NCBI RefSeq assembly: GCF_000819865.1
Contig: NZ_CDDF01000005.1
Location: 550,206-614,205, forward strand
Reading direction: 5' to 3'
Length of the DNA: 64,000 nt
DNA from: Aeromonas eucrenophila
GTDB taxonomy: Bacteria; Pseudomonadota; Gammaproteobacteria; Enterobacterales; Aeromonadaceae
A program made the position numbers and the translations under genes. The notes below the pieces were generated by a model. That model had not been told where the DNA came from. It worked only from the letters and a program-made list of their open reading frames with translations, and made no database searches. Below, one piece after another: positions 48,981 to 59,046 of the stretch. Position 1 is the first letter of the stretch; the number at the start of each line of letters is the position of its first letter.

Positions 48981-49877
48981 CTAGCCAAAGTGGCGCCGCG
49001 CCTCCTCAAACAGGGACAGGTGCAGCGGGATCAGTTTTTGCCAGTCGCGCCGGTAGCCGCCACCCGGCACGGCGGCGATGGCCAGGCCATGTTGCTTGGC
49101 ACAATCGAACACCATGGCGTCCCGCTGGCGCACGCCCCCATCGCTCAAGGCGAGGTAACCGAGCTCATCGGCCTGATGCACATCCACCCCGGCCTGATAG
49201 AGGATGAGATCGGGTTGGTATAGGCGCAGCGCCAGCGAGAGCGCCTGCGCCAGGGTGCTGAGGTAGGCGTCATCCTGCATGCCGGTGGGCAGCGGGAAAT
49301 CGAGGTGGGAGGCCGGCTTGTCGCGGGGGAAGTTGTGCTCCCCGTGCAACGAGAGGGTGATGATGTCACGGCTGCCGGCGCACAGGGCCGCGCTGCCATC
49401 CCCCTGATGAACATCGAGATCCAGGATCAGCACCCGATCGCAGCGCCCCTCGTCGAGACAAACCTGCGCCGCAATCACCAGATCGTTGAACAGGCAGAAA
49501 CCGCTGCCAAAGTCCCGGTGGGCATGGTGGTAGCCGCCGGAGATCTGCAGGCCGCAGCCGTGCTCGAGGGCGTGGCGGCTGGCGGCGATAGTGGCCCCGA
49601 CCGAGTGCAGGGTGCGTTCAATCAGCATGGGAGACCAGGGAAAGCCGAGCCGGCGGATGGCCTGCAGATCGAGCCGGCCGGCGAGGGCCGCGTCCACATA
49701 GTCAGCATCGTGGACGCGCGCTAGCTGCTCCCGGCTGGCGGGGGAGGCCAGTGCCAGCGGATAACCCTGCTCCGAGAGGGCATCATGGAGTGCCTGATAC
49801 TTGGCCAGGGGGAAGCGGTGGCGCTCGGGCAGTGCCAGGGAGGAGTAGCTGCGGTGGTGGAAGATGCGAAAGGACAT
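48981..49877 (-). CDS. Histone-deacetylase-family protein
   Basis: 298-residue member of the HDAC/AcuC/AphA superfamily of zinc amidohydrolases. Active-site segments are GGYHHAHRDFGSGFCLFND, LDLDVHQGDG and the late aspartate in YQAGVDVHQAD; GGGY near the end supplies the catalytic tyrosine. Bacterial members act on acetylated small molecules or lysines; the substrate is not inferable. A diverged copy of its last codons lies at ~47.3-47.4 kb. Confidence 0.88.
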   Translation of the reverse strand: MSFRIFHHRSYSSLALPERHRFPLAKYQALHDALSEQGYPLALASPASREQLARVHDADYVDAALAGRLDLQAIRRLGFPWSPMLIERTLHSVGATIAASRHALEHGCGLQISGGYHHAHRDFGSGFCLFNDLVIAAQVCLDEGRCDRVLILDLDVHQGDGSAALCAGSRDIITLSLHGEHNFPRDKPASHLDFPLPTGMQDDAYLSTLAQALSLALRLYQPDLILYQAGVDVHQADELGYLALSDGGVRQRDAMVFDCAKQHGLAIAAVPGGGYRRDWQKLIPLHLSLFEEARRHFG

Positions 49878-49899
49878 AGTCTCGGCTCAACAAGGTATG

Positions 49900-49928
49900 A
49901 AAAAGGGGAGCCTGGGCTCCCCTTTTTG
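49900..49928 (-). terminator. Terminator of the DUF2057 gene
   Basis: AAAAAGGGGAGCC/GGCTCCCCTTTTT with a TG centre; T-rich on both strands, positioned 18 bases past the DUF2057 stop. Confidence 0.85.
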
Positions 49929-49945
49929 CTGGCACGCGAGCGCCA

Positions 49946-50605
49946 TTATTGCTGCTGGATCACCCAGATCTGGAAGGCTTTGCGGGTCTCCGCATCGGCC
50001 TTGTTGTACCAGCTCTGCAGCTGGGTCAGGGCTTCCGGGTTGCTCTGGGCCTTGCTTGGCGCCACTTCGACCGGCGCGCTGGCGGCGGCCATCACGGCGG
50101 CGGTGGAGACGGCCACTGTAGTTGGCTGATTAAAGGCCTTGCCCATCTTCAGCAGCTCCTGCTGGTAGTCGCGGGTCAGCTGGAAGCCACCTACTTTTGG
50201 CATGACGAACTGCTCGCTCTCCAGCACCTGGCCGCTGGCCTTGTCTTTGAGGACCACTTTTTGATCCTTGACGAACAGCTTGGCCTCGCTTTCGTTGCGC
50301 GGCTTCTTGTAGTCCAGCACCAGGGTCTGGTTGTCGGCGGCGGTGAAGTTGATCACCAGGGGCTCGGCGGTCACCAGCTTGGTGTCGCTGCGGTTGGAGT
50401 AGTTGCCTTCGAAGGCCACCACCAGCTGGTGCTTGCCAGCACTGATGGGGAAGCTGCTGGTCTTGTCAAGCAACTTGGGGTTGATGGACTCACCATCGAG
50501 CAATTGAGTGACGTAGGGATTGCTTATTTCCAGTTGGCTAACAGCCAGGGCGCTACCTGCCCACAACAGACCAGCCAAGGCTGGCACCAGAACAGTCAGT
50601 TTCAT
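49946..50605 (-). CDS. DUF2057 family secreted protein (YccT-like)
   Basis: 219-residue exported protein, signal MKLTVLVPALAGLLWAGSALA. The N-terminal ~120 residues match the DUF2057/UPF0319 pattern (ISNPYVTQLLDGE, SSFPISAGKHQLVVAFEGN); the second half has an Ala/Val-rich linker and a C-terminal helix (LQSWYNKADAETRKAFQIWV). AAGGAG lies five bases before ATG 50605. E. coli YccT has been linked to curli control; whether that holds here is unknown. Confidence 0.82.
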   Translation of the reverse strand: MKLTVLVPALAGLLWAGSALAVSQLEISNPYVTQLLDGESINPKLLDKTSSFPISAGKHQLVVAFEGNYSNRSDTKLVTAEPLVINFTAADNQTLVLDYKKPRNESEAKLFVKDQKVVLKDKASGQVLESEQFVMPKVGGFQLTRDYQQELLKMGKAFNQPTTVAVSTAAVMAAASAPVEVAPSKAQSNPEALTQLQSWYNKADAETRKAFQIWVIQQQ

Positions 50606-50761
50606 TTCATCTCCTTGAACAGTCAGGCAAGTGCCCACTGAAAAATAGGGGCTCATTTTTACAGGTTTGCCACAGGGCGGCAATAGCCGTTTATGGCGTT
50701 CCCGCCGGGGATTTTCGCGTTTTTTATCTTCAAGTTGTCCGCCGCCAGTCGATCGTACGGC

Positions 50762-52834
50762 TTATTCGATCCGTCGGGTGAAGGGAGGCAGGGCGTCGAG
50801 CAGCCCCTTGCCATAGCGTTTGGTGAGCAGGCGCCGGTCGAGTATGGTAACCCTGCCCCGATCGGCTTCCTTGCGGATGAGACGACCGCAGGCCTGGATG
50901 AGTTTGCGGGAGGCCTCCGGCACCGTCAGCTGCAGGAAGGGGTTGCCGCCGCGCTGCTCGATCCACTCGGCGGTGGCCTCCTCCACCGGGGAGTTCGGCA
51001 CCGCGAACGGCAGCTTGGTGATCACCAGGTTGGTGAGGTAGTGGCCGGGCAGGTCCAGCCCCTCGGAGAAGCTGCCGGTGCCGAACAGGATGCTGGCCTG
51101 GCCGCCGTCACACTTCTGCTTGTGCAGTGTCAGCAGGGCGCTGCGGGACGCTTCCCCCTGTACCAGCAGGGAGAGACCCTTGGCCCGCAGCCCTTGTGCC
51201 ACCTCGTTCATCTGCTTGTAGGAGGAGAACAGCACCAGGCTCGCCTCCTTGCCCGCCAGCAGGCGTGGCAGTACTTCGACAAGCTCCTGGGTGAAGGCAG
51301 GGGCGCTCGGCTCATTGACCATCTTCGGCAGATAGAGCTCGGCCTTGTGGTAATCGAAGGGGGAGCGCAGGCGCAGATAGCGGGTGCCATCGTGTTCTTT
51401 CAGCCCCACCTGATGGCGGAAATAGCTGAAGGAGGAGAGGGCGGTGAGGGTGGCCGACACCAGCACGGCGCCGAGGCACCTCGACCAGAGCCACTCCTCC
51501 AGCAGATAGCCCACCTCGATGGGGGAGGCGTGCAGCCAGATGTCGCCATCCTCCCCCTTGACCATCCAGCGCGCCATCGGCGTCTTGCCGGTCGGCACGT
51601 GGCGGCTCAGCATCTCCCACAGGGCGCAGAAGCTCTCCAGTCGCTGCAGGTGGAAACCGCTCTCGGCCAGCAGGGGTTCGGCCTCCTTGCGACGGATTTC
51701 GCCGTCTTTGAGGGCCTCGCCGATGGCACCCTGCATCCGGTCCAGGGCGCGCAGCGCCTTCTTGCTCGCCTCTTTCAGATTTTCCGCCAGCATGGGCAGC
51801 GGATCTGGCAAGACGCCATCGGCGAATCGGCAGTGTTGCTCGTGGCCAAACAGGTGTTCGTTGCTGCCGAGCCACTGCTCCAGCGCCTTGAGATCAGGTT
51901 GCAGGGAGGCCAGGGCATCCTGCAGCTTGAGCTGGGGATCGAGCAGGCTCTCCTTGTTGAGGGCCCGGGCCAGCTTGCCGGCACTCTGCACCAGTTTCTC
52001 CAGCCAGCGACGGGAACCCTTGACACTGGCCGAGGCAGCGCCGTGATCCCGCGCGATGGTGGGCAGGTGGTGGGCTTCATCCAGCACGTAGATGCACTCG
52101 TCCGGGGGGGGCAGGATGATGCCTCCTCCCATGGTGAGATCGGAGAGCAGCAGGGCATGGTTGACCACCAGCACGTCGGCTGCGTCCATGTCGTTGCGGG
52201 CGCGGTGGAAGGGGCAGTGCTGGTGGTGGCTCAGGGCCTTGTTGCAGCTGTGACGATCGGCGGCGATCCGCTCCCAGCACAGGTCCGGGATGGGCTTGGG
52301 CCAGTTGTCTCTATCGCCGTCCCACTTCCCGTCCGTGTAGGCCTGCCACAGCGCCTGATAGCGATCCTTGTCGGCATCGGAGGGCTTGTGCTTGCTTAAA
52401 CTCCCGAAATCCAGCTCGAAGTTGGCCATCTCGACGCCGTTTGCGGCCTGCTCCAGCAGGTGTTCGCAGCAATAGCGCTGGCGCCCCTTGACCAGCATGA
52501 AGCGAAACGGCAGCTCGCTGTGGCGGTGATAAAACGGCAGGTCCTTGTGGATCAACTGCTCCTGCAGGGCGACGGTGGCGGTGGAGATCACCAGTTTTTT
52601 CTGGGTGAGGCGCGCCACCGGGATGGCACCCTGGGCATAGGAGAGGGATTTACCGATGCCGGTGCCCGCCTCGGCCACCAGAATGCGACGAGCCCGGTCG
52701 TATTCACCGGTCAGCGTCTTGGCGATTTCGGCCACCAGAAAATTCTGCTCCTTGCGCGGCACAAAACCGGGTAAGCCATCGGCAATCTGGCGATAGGTAT
52801 TGCGAATGGTGGCTTTGAGGCGAGTTGATAGCAT
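50762..52834 (-). CDS. dinG: ATP-dependent DNA helicase DinG
   Basis: 690-residue XPD-like superfamily 2 helicase. Walker A is AEAGTGIGKS (~residue 52), the DEAH box is VLDEAHHLP, and the Fe-S domain cysteines are visible in RQRYCC, DLCWER and HSCNKALSHHQHCPF. Late motifs include GTGSFSEGLDLPG and QACGRLIR. E. coli DinG unwinds R-loops and D-loops. ATG 52834 (MLSTRLKATIR) was chosen over the longer open frame to 52978. No LexA box was found upstream. Confidence 0.92.
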   Translation of the reverse strand: MLSTRLKATIRNTYRQIADGLPGFVPRKEQNFLVAEIAKTLTGEYDRARRILVAEAGTGIGKSLSYAQGAIPVARLTQKKLVISTATVALQEQLIHKDLPFYHRHSELPFRFMLVKGRQRYCCEHLLEQAANGVEMANFELDFGSLSKHKPSDADKDRYQALWQAYTDGKWDGDRDNWPKPIPDLCWERIAADRHSCNKALSHHQHCPFHRARNDMDAADVLVVNHALLLSDLTMGGGIILPPPDECIYVLDEAHHLPTIARDHGAASASVKGSRRWLEKLVQSAGKLARALNKESLLDPQLKLQDALASLQPDLKALEQWLGSNEHLFGHEQHCRFADGVLPDPLPMLAENLKEASKKALRALDRMQGAIGEALKDGEIRRKEAEPLLAESGFHLQRLESFCALWEMLSRHVPTGKTPMARWMVKGEDGDIWLHASPIEVGYLLEEWLWSRCLGAVLVSATLTALSSFSYFRHQVGLKEHDGTRYLRLRSPFDYHKAELYLPKMVNEPSAPAFTQELVEVLPRLLAGKEASLVLFSSYKQMNEVAQGLRAKGLSLLVQGEASRSALLTLHKQKCDGGQASILFGTGSFSEGLDLPGHYLTNLVITKLPFAVPNSPVEEATAEWIEQRGGNPFLQLTVPEASRKLIQACGRLIRKEADRGRVTILDRRLLTKRYGKGLLDALPPFTRRIE

Positions 52835-52937
52835 GAATGGGGCGTGACCGTATCGGAGGTGAATGCGCACAGGATACCCGCAACAGACGGGCGGGGTCGA
52901 GGCAAGCGGAGGCAGGCTCCGATGCTCGAACATTGCA

Positions 52938-52967
52938 CTTATAGTATGCGGACTCATTGCGGTGCAA
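52938..52967 (-). promoter_or_regulatory. Candidate sigma-70 promoter of dinG
   Basis: Minus strand: TTGCAC (52967-52962), 18-bp spacer, TATAAG (52943-52938), about 100 bases before the dinG start. The rest of 52968-53219 is the porin leader: AT-rich, with no confident operator. Confidence 0.45.
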
Positions 52968-53219
52968 TAAACCACCATAAAGTGGCGATTCAGGCAGCGA
53001 CTATCGCTGTAAACGTTTTCCCTGACGGGGTAAACAATGTGGGATTCAGCTCACAAAATTTTCGCTATGACTATGCTTTTCGCAAAAAGTTCAAAGTTTT
53101 TTCATTGCGGATTGGAAAACCCGGTGATAGTCTCGGCGCCATAGTGATGCAAAGAACATCGCTAACACAGGGAATAACAAGGACTTAGTGTTTAATTACA
53201 GTAGGCATTGGAAACAACT

Positions 53220-54263
53220 ATGAAAAAGACAATTCTGGCAATCGCAATCCCGGCTCTGTTCGCTTCTGCTGCTAACGCTGCGGTCGTTTATGACAAAGAC
53301 GGCACCTCTTTTGATATCTACGGCCGTGTTCAGGCTAACTACTACGCAGACCACAATAAGCTCGACGACAATGGCAACTCGGTTGATGTTGATAGCGAAC
53401 TGATCGGTACCTCCCGTCTGGGTTGGTCCGGTAAAGTTGCTCTGAACAACACCTGGTCTGGTATCGCCAAAACCGAGTGGCAAGTTTCTGCCGAGAACTC
53501 CGACAACAAGTTTGACTCCCGTCATATCTATGTTGGCTTCGATGGTACCCAGTACGGCAAGATCATCTTCGGCCAAACCGACACCGCGTTCTACGACGTG
53601 CTGGAGCCGACCGATATCTTCAACGAATGGGGTGATGCCGGTAACTACTACGACGGTCGCCAAGAAGGTCAGATCATCTACTCTAACAGCTATCAAGGTT
53701 TCAAGGGCAAGCTGTCCTATCAGACCAACGATGATACTGTCGAGAAGATTGCCGATGTTGGTGGTGATATCAAGAAGACTATCTTCCCGAATGTTAAGCG
53801 CAACTACGGCTATGCAGCTGCCGCCGGTTACGACTTCGACTTCGGTCTGGGCTTCAATGCCGGTTATGCCTACTCCGATCTGGAAGGCAAGACCAGTACT
53901 GACAGCGGTGACAAGTCTGAGTGGGCTCTGGGCGCACACTACGCTATCAACGGTTTCTACTTCGCCGGTGTTTACACCCAGGGCGAGCTGAATAACGACA
54001 CCACCAGCTTCGAAGGCAAGGGTCGTGGTTACGAGCTGGCTGCTTCCTACAACGTAGACGCCTGGACCTTCCTGGCTGGCTACAACTTCAAGGAAGCCAA
54101 GAACAACACCACTCAGACCAGCTACGAAGACCAGGTTGACGAAACTCTGCTGGGTGTTCAATACAACTTCACTTCCAAGCTGAAGGCGTACACCGAGTAC
54201 AAAATCCAGGGTATCGACGACCTGGACGACGAGTTCACTGTTGCTCTGCAATATAACTTCTAA
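53220..54263 (+). CDS. Outer-membrane porin, OmpC/OmpF type
   Basis: 347-residue general porin with signal peptide MKKTILAIAIPALFASAANA and a 16-strand beta-barrel pattern ending in the assembly signal ALQYNF (terminal Phe). Motifs include FDIYGRVQANYYAD near the start, RHIYVGFDGTQYGKIIFGQTDT and SLxYQTND-like loop 3 context. Codon use is strongly biased, with very few rare codons, as in highly expressed genes. The 250-bp AT-rich leader is probably heavily regulated. Monocistronic. Confidence 0.93.
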   Translation: MKKTILAIAIPALFASAANAAVVYDKDGTSFDIYGRVQANYYADHNKLDDNGNSVDVDSELIGTSRLGWSGKVALNNTWSGIAKTEWQVSAENSDNKFDSRHIYVGFDGTQYGKIIFGQTDTAFYDVLEPTDIFNEWGDAGNYYDGRQEGQIIYSNSYQGFKGKLSYQTNDDTVEKIADVGGDIKKTIFPNVKRNYGYAAAAGYDFDFGLGFNAGYAYSDLEGKTSTDSGDKSEWALGAHYAINGFYFAGVYTQGELNNDTTSFEGKGRGYELAASYNVDAWTFLAGYNFKEAKNNTTQTSYEDQVDETLLGVQYNFTSKLKAYTEYKIQGIDDLDDEFTVALQYNF

Positions 54264-54290
54264 TCCAGTCTTAGCACTGAGTTAGTGGAT

Positions 54291-54321
54291 AAACGGCCAA
54301 GCTTGCTTGGCCGTTTTGTTT
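54291..54321 (+). terminator. Terminator of the porin gene
   Basis: AAACGGCCAAGC/GCTTGGCCGTTT, twelve pairs with a two-base centre, then TTGTTTT. Confidence 0.9.
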
Positions 54322-54445
54322 TATCTGTCGTCCGTCGTCCTGTTACCTCCTCTGTCCGTCATTCCCCCTGCGCCAGTTCACGTTGTCTCTTTTTTACCCT
54401 TGGCTCGCTTCCCGTAAATCGCTAGATTATTCAATTCGTTGAAAG

Positions 54446-55414
54446 ATGGTCGACCCACAGGGAAGGATGCGTTTGATCGATTTCAGTCACCCCGAGTGGC
54501 AAGCACTGGCCCGGCAACTGCTGACCGAGGCTCCGCTGGCTCTTCGTGGCCGCCAGTGGCAGCCGCTGATCGGCATGCTCAGGGACAACCAGCTGCTGAT
54601 CACCCTCGGCAATCACCGCTATGAACTGACCCCGGCCGGCCGCCGCTACCTCACCCGCGAGCTGATGCTGGCCGAAATGAGCTGTGCGCCACCTGAGCCG
54701 GAGGAGTGGTTGCAGGCCCAGGGTTGGCAGCTGGGAGAGCGGGTCAACGAGCGGGTGCTGGCGGCGCTCTACCGCAAGGGGGAGGGAGCGTTCAGCCCGG
54801 TTGAGCAGATCAACTTTGAAGACAAGGGCATCAGGTTGTGCGGCGATCAGTCGCTCAGGCTGCGTGCCGCTCGCCCCTTCAGCCTGTTCTTCAGCGGCGG
54901 CACCCTGCTCGATGCGACGCCCTGGCTGCAGACTCTGGGGGAGGTGGCATTGCCTGCGCGTACCCTGGCGGGGCTTGGCAAGATCCTGTGGGGAGAGGGG
55001 GACATCCAGCGGGTGATCAGCACGGATTCCGTCGGCATCTTCACCGAGCTGGCGCTGCCGGAAGATGTCCTGCTGGTGTGGGCCCCGGCGCTGGAGCCCG
55101 GCGCCCTGCAATCCCTGATCGCCGCGCTGCCGCCCCACACCCTCTGGAGCCATCTCACCGCCCTGGATCCCGCCGGCGTGGACAGGGTACAGGTGCTGGC
55201 CCAGCGACTGGGCCGCCCGCCCAGCTGGTGGCTGCCGCGGGCACTTGCCCCCATCAAGGCGGCCTATGCCGCCCCCTTGCAGGGTTCTCGTCCCTGGGAG
55301 CCGAGCCGGATCCCGCGACCCTTGCTGGCACTGTGCAGTGATCTGATCGAATCAAACCGTGGTTTGTCGGCCGAGGCGTGCGCCCTGGCACCCGACTGGC
55401 ATGCCATTGGCTGA
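54446..55414 (+). CDS. Winged-helix protein, possibly Toprim/JetD-like
   Basis: 322-residue protein of unknown function. Residues ~10-75 look like a winged helix (ending HRYELTPAGRRYLTREL). The last ~150 residues have a layout like the DUF2220/JetD Toprim domain: VISTDSVGIF where JetD has TVEN...F, then LLVWAPALEPGALQSLIAAL, then ALDPAGVDRVQVLAQRLG where JetD has GDIDPGGLRIL. The catalytic Glu and first Asp are replaced, so it is probably not a nuclease. Neither ATG 54446 nor ATG 54467 has a well-spaced ribosome-binding site; TAGATTAT at 54423 may be the -10. Confidence 0.6.
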   Translation: MVDPQGRMRLIDFSHPEWQALARQLLTEAPLALRGRQWQPLIGMLRDNQLLITLGNHRYELTPAGRRYLTRELMLAEMSCAPPEPEEWLQAQGWQLGERVNERVLAALYRKGEGAFSPVEQINFEDKGIRLCGDQSLRLRAARPFSLFFSGGTLLDATPWLQTLGEVALPARTLAGLGKILWGEGDIQRVISTDSVGIFTELALPEDVLLVWAPALEPGALQSLIAALPPHTLWSHLTALDPAGVDRVQVLAQRLGRPPSWWLPRALAPIKAAYAAPLQGSRPWEPSRIPRPLLALCSDLIESNRGLSAEACALAPDWHAIG

Positions 55415-55587
55415 CATGGCCGCAGTGCCTCTCGAAAAAGCGGTTTTCCCCTACGGAAGGCGATGGTATAAAGAGTTGACGGAACGCTTGCCAATCTGGC
55501 GTTTTTGTCCGCCGCTTTTCGTTTGCTGCTTTTTGTTTCAAAAAAGCGCCTGACACCCCACACATTCAATGGAATACAGGGACTACC

Positions 55588-56778
55588 ATGTTTGAAAAGG
55601 TTGTTGCCGCCCCAGCGGATCCTATCCTGGGCCTGACCGAAGCTTTCCGTGCCGATACTTGCAGCCACAAGATCAATCTGGGGGTCGGAATCTACAAGGA
55701 TGAGACCGGCGCCACCCCCATCCTTCATTGCGTCAAGAAGGCCGAGCAGAAGCTGCTCAGCGACGAGAAGACCAAAAACTACCTCGGCATCGAAGGCAAC
55801 ATCGAATACGGTCGCATCGTGCAGCAACTCTTGTTCGGGCAAGACTCCGCACTGGTTGCCAGCGGCCGGGCCAAGACGGCACAAGCGCCAGGTGGTACCG
55901 GTGCCCTGCGCATCGCCGCCGAGTTCGTGGTGCGCAACGGCCTGGCCAAGACCATCTGGATCTCCGATCCCACCTGGGCCAACCACGTCAGCGTGTTCCA
56001 GTCCGCCGGCCTCACCGTGAAGTGGTACAAGTATTACGATGCCGCCACCAAGGGGCTGGACTTTGCCGCCATGCAGGCGTCCCTCTCCGAGGTGCAACCC
56101 GGGGATCTGGTGCTGTTGCACGGCTGCTGCCACAACCCGACCGGCATAGACCCCACCACCGAGCAGTGGCAGGCCCTGGCCAAACAGAGCGCGGCCGCAG
56201 GCTGGTTGCCGCTGTTTGACTTCGCCTATCAGGGCTTTGCCCGTGGCATCGAGGAAGACGCCGAGGGTCTGCGCATCTTCGCCGTCTGCCACGACGAGCT
56301 GCTGGTGGCGAGCTCCTTCTCCAAGAACTTTGGCCTCTATAACGAGCGGGTCGGTGCCTTCACTCTGGTCAGCGCGAGCAAGGCCGTGGCCGACGTCGCC
56401 TTCACCCAGGTGAAGACCGTCATTCGCGCCAACTACTCCAACCCGCCGTCACACGGCGCCGCCGTGGTGACTGCCATCGTCAGCGATCCGGCCCTCTATG
56501 CCGAGTGGGTAGAAGAAGTGACCGCCATGCGGGTGCGGATCCGTGAGATGCGCGAGCTGCTGGTGGAGAAGCTGGCGGCCCTCGGGGTGAGCCAGGACTT
56601 CGGTTTCATCCGCGAGCAGAACGGCATGTTCTCCTTCTCCGGTCTCTCCAAGGATCAGGTGGAGCGCCTCAAGAGCGAGTTTGCCATCTATATCGTCGGC
56701 TCCGGCCGGATCAGCGTGGCCGGGATCACCCGCTCCAACATCGATCCCCTGTGTGATGCCATCGCCAAGGTGCTGTAA
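55588..56778 (+). CDS. aspC: Aspartate / aromatic amino acid aminotransferase
   Basis: 396-residue class I PLP aminotransferase, nearly co-linear with E. coli AspC ([50 protein letters not shown]). The PLP lysine is in [15 protein letters not shown]. It interconverts aspartate and oxaloacetate with 2-oxoglutarate/glutamate; TyrB shares this fold, so some aromatic activity is likely. CAGGGA precedes the ATG. Single gene with its own terminator. Confidence 0.93.
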   Translation: MFEKVVAAPADPILGLTEAFRADTCSHKINLGVGIYKDETGATPILHCVKKAEQKLLSDEKTKNYLGIEGNIEYGRIVQQLLFGQDSALVASGRAKTAQAPGGTGALRIAAEFVVRNGLAKTIWISDPTWANHVSVFQSAGLTVKWYKYYDAATKGLDFAAMQASLSEVQPGDLVLLHGCCHNPTGIDPTTEQWQALAKQSAAAGWLPLFDFAYQGFARGIEEDAEGLRIFAVCHDELLVASSFSKNFGLYNERVGAFTLVSASKAVADVAFTQVKTVIRANYSNPPSHGAAVVTAIVSDPALYAEWVEEVTAMRVRIREMRELLVEKLAALGVSQDFGFIREQNGMFSFSGLSKDQVERLKSEFAIYIVGSGRISVAGITRSNIDPLCDAIAKVL

Positions 56779-56828
56779 GCCTGGCTTGAGGTGATCACCC
56801 GAGCCGGATGATCACAGACTCGACAGCG

Positions 56829-56864
56829 TAAAAAGCCCGCCATATTTGGCGGGCTTTTCTATTT
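56829..56864. terminator. Bidirectional terminator between aspC and yjgR
   Basis: AAAAGCCCGCC/GGCGGGCTTTT with a six-base loop and T runs on both strands, between convergent genes. Confidence 0.88.
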
Positions 56865-56880
56865 TTGTCTGTCTGCGGGA

Positions 56881-58398
56881 TCAGCGTCGGCTCTTGCCCC
56901 CCAGCAGGGAGCCAAGCACCCCGCGGATCAGCTGCCGCCCCACCTCGTTGCCCAGGGTGCGGGCCACGCTCTTGGCGGCGGTCTGCACCACGCCGTCGTG
57001 CTGGCCACCACGGGGGCCGGTGCGGCCAAACAGCATGCCGTTGAGGGCGTCGAGCAGGCCTCCGCCCGCCGGTTGGGTCGACTGAGCGGGGGTCAGGTCG
57101 GGTTTATTCTCGGCCTCGGTTTTGTCTCCGTGACTCAATCGCTCGAAAGCAGATTCCCTGTCCTCGGTTTTTTCATAGCGGCCGTGGAGCAGGGAGCCCA
57201 GGATCAGCGCTTGACGCTCGGCCTCCGTGAGTGGCCCGATCCGGCTGGCGGGTGGGGCGATAAAGGCGCGCTCCACCACGCTGGGGCGACCCTTCTCATC
57301 AAGCAGGGAAACCAGGGCCTCGCCAACCCCGAGCTCGGTGATGACACCGGCCGCATCGAAGGCCGGGTTGGCCCGCAGGGTGTTGGCGGCAATCCGCACC
57401 GCCTTCTGATCGCTCGGGGTGAAGGCGCGCAGGGCATGTTGCACCCGGTTGCCGAGCTGCCCCAGCACGCTGTCCGGGATATCGGCCGGGCTCTGGGTCA
57501 CGAAGTAGATGCCGACGCCCTTGGAGCGGATGAGGCGCACCACCAGCTCTATCTTCTCCAGCAGCGCCTTGGGGGCGTCGTTGAACAGCAGGTGGGCCTC
57601 GTCGAAGAAGAACACCAACACGGGCTTCTCAGGATCCCCCACCTCGGGTAACTGCTCGAACAACTCGGACAGCAGCCAGAGCAGGAAGCAGGCGTAGAGC
57701 CGGCTGGACTGGGTCAGCCTGGCCGCCGCCAGCACATTGACGTGGCCCCGGCCGGTCTGGTCGGTCTGCAACAAGTCCTGGATATCCAGCATGGGCTCGC
57801 CGAAGAAGTGATCGCCCCCCGCGCTCTCCAGGGTGAGCAGGTTGCGCAGTATGGCGCCGACGGAGGCGGTGGAGACATTGCCGTAGCGGGTGGTGAGGAA
57901 CTTGGCGTTCTCCCCCACGAACTGCACCATGGCGCGCAAGTCTTTCAGATCGAGCAGCAACAGACCCTCGTCGTCCGCCACCTTGAACACCAGCTCCAGC
58001 ACCCCGCTCTGGGTATCGTTCAGGCCGAGCAGCCGGGCCAGCAGCAGGGGGCCCATGTCGGAGACGGTGGCCCGCACCGGATGGCCCTGTTCGGCAAACA
58101 GATCCCAGCAGAGGGTGGGGCAGGGGGCAAAGGCGGGGGCCCCGATGCCGAGCTGGGCGAGGCGGGCATCCATCTTGGAGGAGGGAGTGCCAGGGGCCCC
58201 GAGGCCCGCAAGATCTCCTTTCACGTCTGCCAGAAAGACCGGCACCCCGAGGCGGGAGAAGCCCTCCGCCATCACCTGCAGCGTGACTGTCTTGCCCGTG
58301 CCCGTGGCGCCCGTGATGAGGCCGTGGCGATTGGCGAGGGCGGGCAGCAGGGAGATGGGACGGCCATTGGCATAGGCGAGGATCAACGGTTCGGCCAT
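56881..58398 (-). CDS. yjgR: HerA/FtsK-like ATPase, DUF853 (YjgR)
   Basis: 505-residue protein of the DUF853 group, related to HerA translocases. Walker [11 protein letters not shown] at residues ~29-38, Walker [14 protein letters not shown], and an arginine-finger-type [18 protein letters not shown]. The family is common in proteobacteria but its cellular role is unclear. Monocistronic on the minus strand; a broad ~150-bp gap separates it from the DUF2062 pair upstream. Confidence 0.88.
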   Translation of the reverse strand: MAEPLILAYANGRPISLLPALANRHGLITGATGTGKTVTLQVMAEGFSRLGVPVFLADVKGDLAGLGAPGTPSSKMDARLAQLGIGAPAFAPCPTLCWDLFAEQGHPVRATVSDMGPLLLARLLGLNDTQSGVLELVFKVADDEGLLLLDLKDLRAMVQFVGENAKFLTTRYGNVSTASVGAILRNLLTLESAGGDHFFGEPMLDIQDLLQTDQTGRGHVNVLAAARLTQSSRLYACFLLWLLSELFEQLPEVGDPEKPVLVFFFDEAHLLFNDAPKALLEKIELVVRLIRSKGVGIYFVTQSPADIPDSVLGQLGNRVQHALRAFTPSDQKAVRIAANTLRANPAFDAAGVITELGVGEALVSLLDEKGRPSVVERAFIAPPASRIGPLTEAERQALILGSLLHGRYEKTEDRESAFERLSHGDKTEAENKPDLTPAQSTQPAGGGLLDALNGMLFGRTGPRGGQHDGVVQTAAKSVARTLGNEVGRQLIRGVLGSLLGGKSRR

Positions 58399-58548
58399 GG
58401 TGGGCTCCTTGTCTAGGATCGGGCGATGCTGATGGTGTTAAGGGGAAAGAGGGCTACAAGGAGTGTGGTGGTTGAGTCAAGCGATGGCAAGCCGGGCACG
58501 CAGTCAGCGCGGACTCAGGGCTTGCCATCCCTGTGATGGGTCAATGGC

Positions 58549-59046
58549 TTAGGGTGTGTGGGGGCGGCGCTTGCCCAGTCTGGTCAGTTGCAACAGCAGC
58601 AGGGTGATCAGGGCGCCGGTGGCGGCGGTCAATACCGCCAGCAGCAGGCTGCCGAGCAGGAAGGGAGGCACCAGGGTGGCCGCCTCGTGCTCCAGCCAAT
58701 GCAGGGACCAGGTGAGGTGGAAGGGCTCCGGAGTCTGCTGCAGCACCAGGCAGCCGGTGCGATAGGCCCACAGATACATGAAGGGCAGGGTCAGCGGGTT
58801 GTTGAACCAGACCGCCAGCAGGGCCAGCGGCAGGTTGAAACTGAAGATGAGGGCCAGCGCAACCGCGACCAGGGAGTGCATGGGCATGGGCACCCAGCTC
58901 GCGAAGATCCCCGATGCGATGGCGCCACAGAGCGCCCGACGGCCACCCTGCCACAGCGCCGGGGCAAACAGCCGCTCGCCGAACAGGGCGAACCATTTCT
59001 GCTTGCGCAGGGAGTCGGGATCCAGCTTGAAGCGAGAGAGGTTCAT
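58549..59046 (-). CDS. DUF2062 membrane protein (second of a pair)
   Basis: 165-residue protein with about three membrane helices and the DUF2062 pattern: R/Q-basic start, GIFASWVPMPMHSLVAVALAL, then NLPLALLAVWFNNPLTLPFMY. The ORF upstream to 59316 is not used, because ATG 59046 overlaps the stop of the previous gene as ATGA. Paralogue of that gene. Function unknown; some relatives lie near LPS and polymer genes. Confidence 0.83.
   Translation of the reverse strand: MNLSRFKLDPDSLRKQKWFALFGERLFAPALWQGGRRALCGAIASGIFASWVPMPMHSLVAVALALIFSFNLPLALLAVWFNNPLTLPFMYLWAYRTGCLVLQQTPEPFHLTWSLHWLEHEAATLVPPFLLGSLLLAVLTAATGALITLLLLQLTRLGKRRPHTP

Noticed and set aside
50606-50761. Possible small gene between dinG and the DUF2057 gene
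   Set aside because: No ORF with a start signal; the stretch reads as the DUF2057 leader and promoter.
52835-52980. LexA box expected upstream of dinG
   Set aside because: No CTGT-N8-ACAG sequence was found near the promoter; SOS control is not supported here.
53039-53056. CRP-like site TGTGG...CTCACA before the porin
   Set aside because: The half-sites are eight bases apart instead of six, so it does not fit CRP binding.
53196-54251. A 351-codon minus-strand ORF covering the whole porin gene
   Set aside because: It mirrors the porin because the porin's biased codon use avoids stops on the other strand. It has no start signals or family resemblance.
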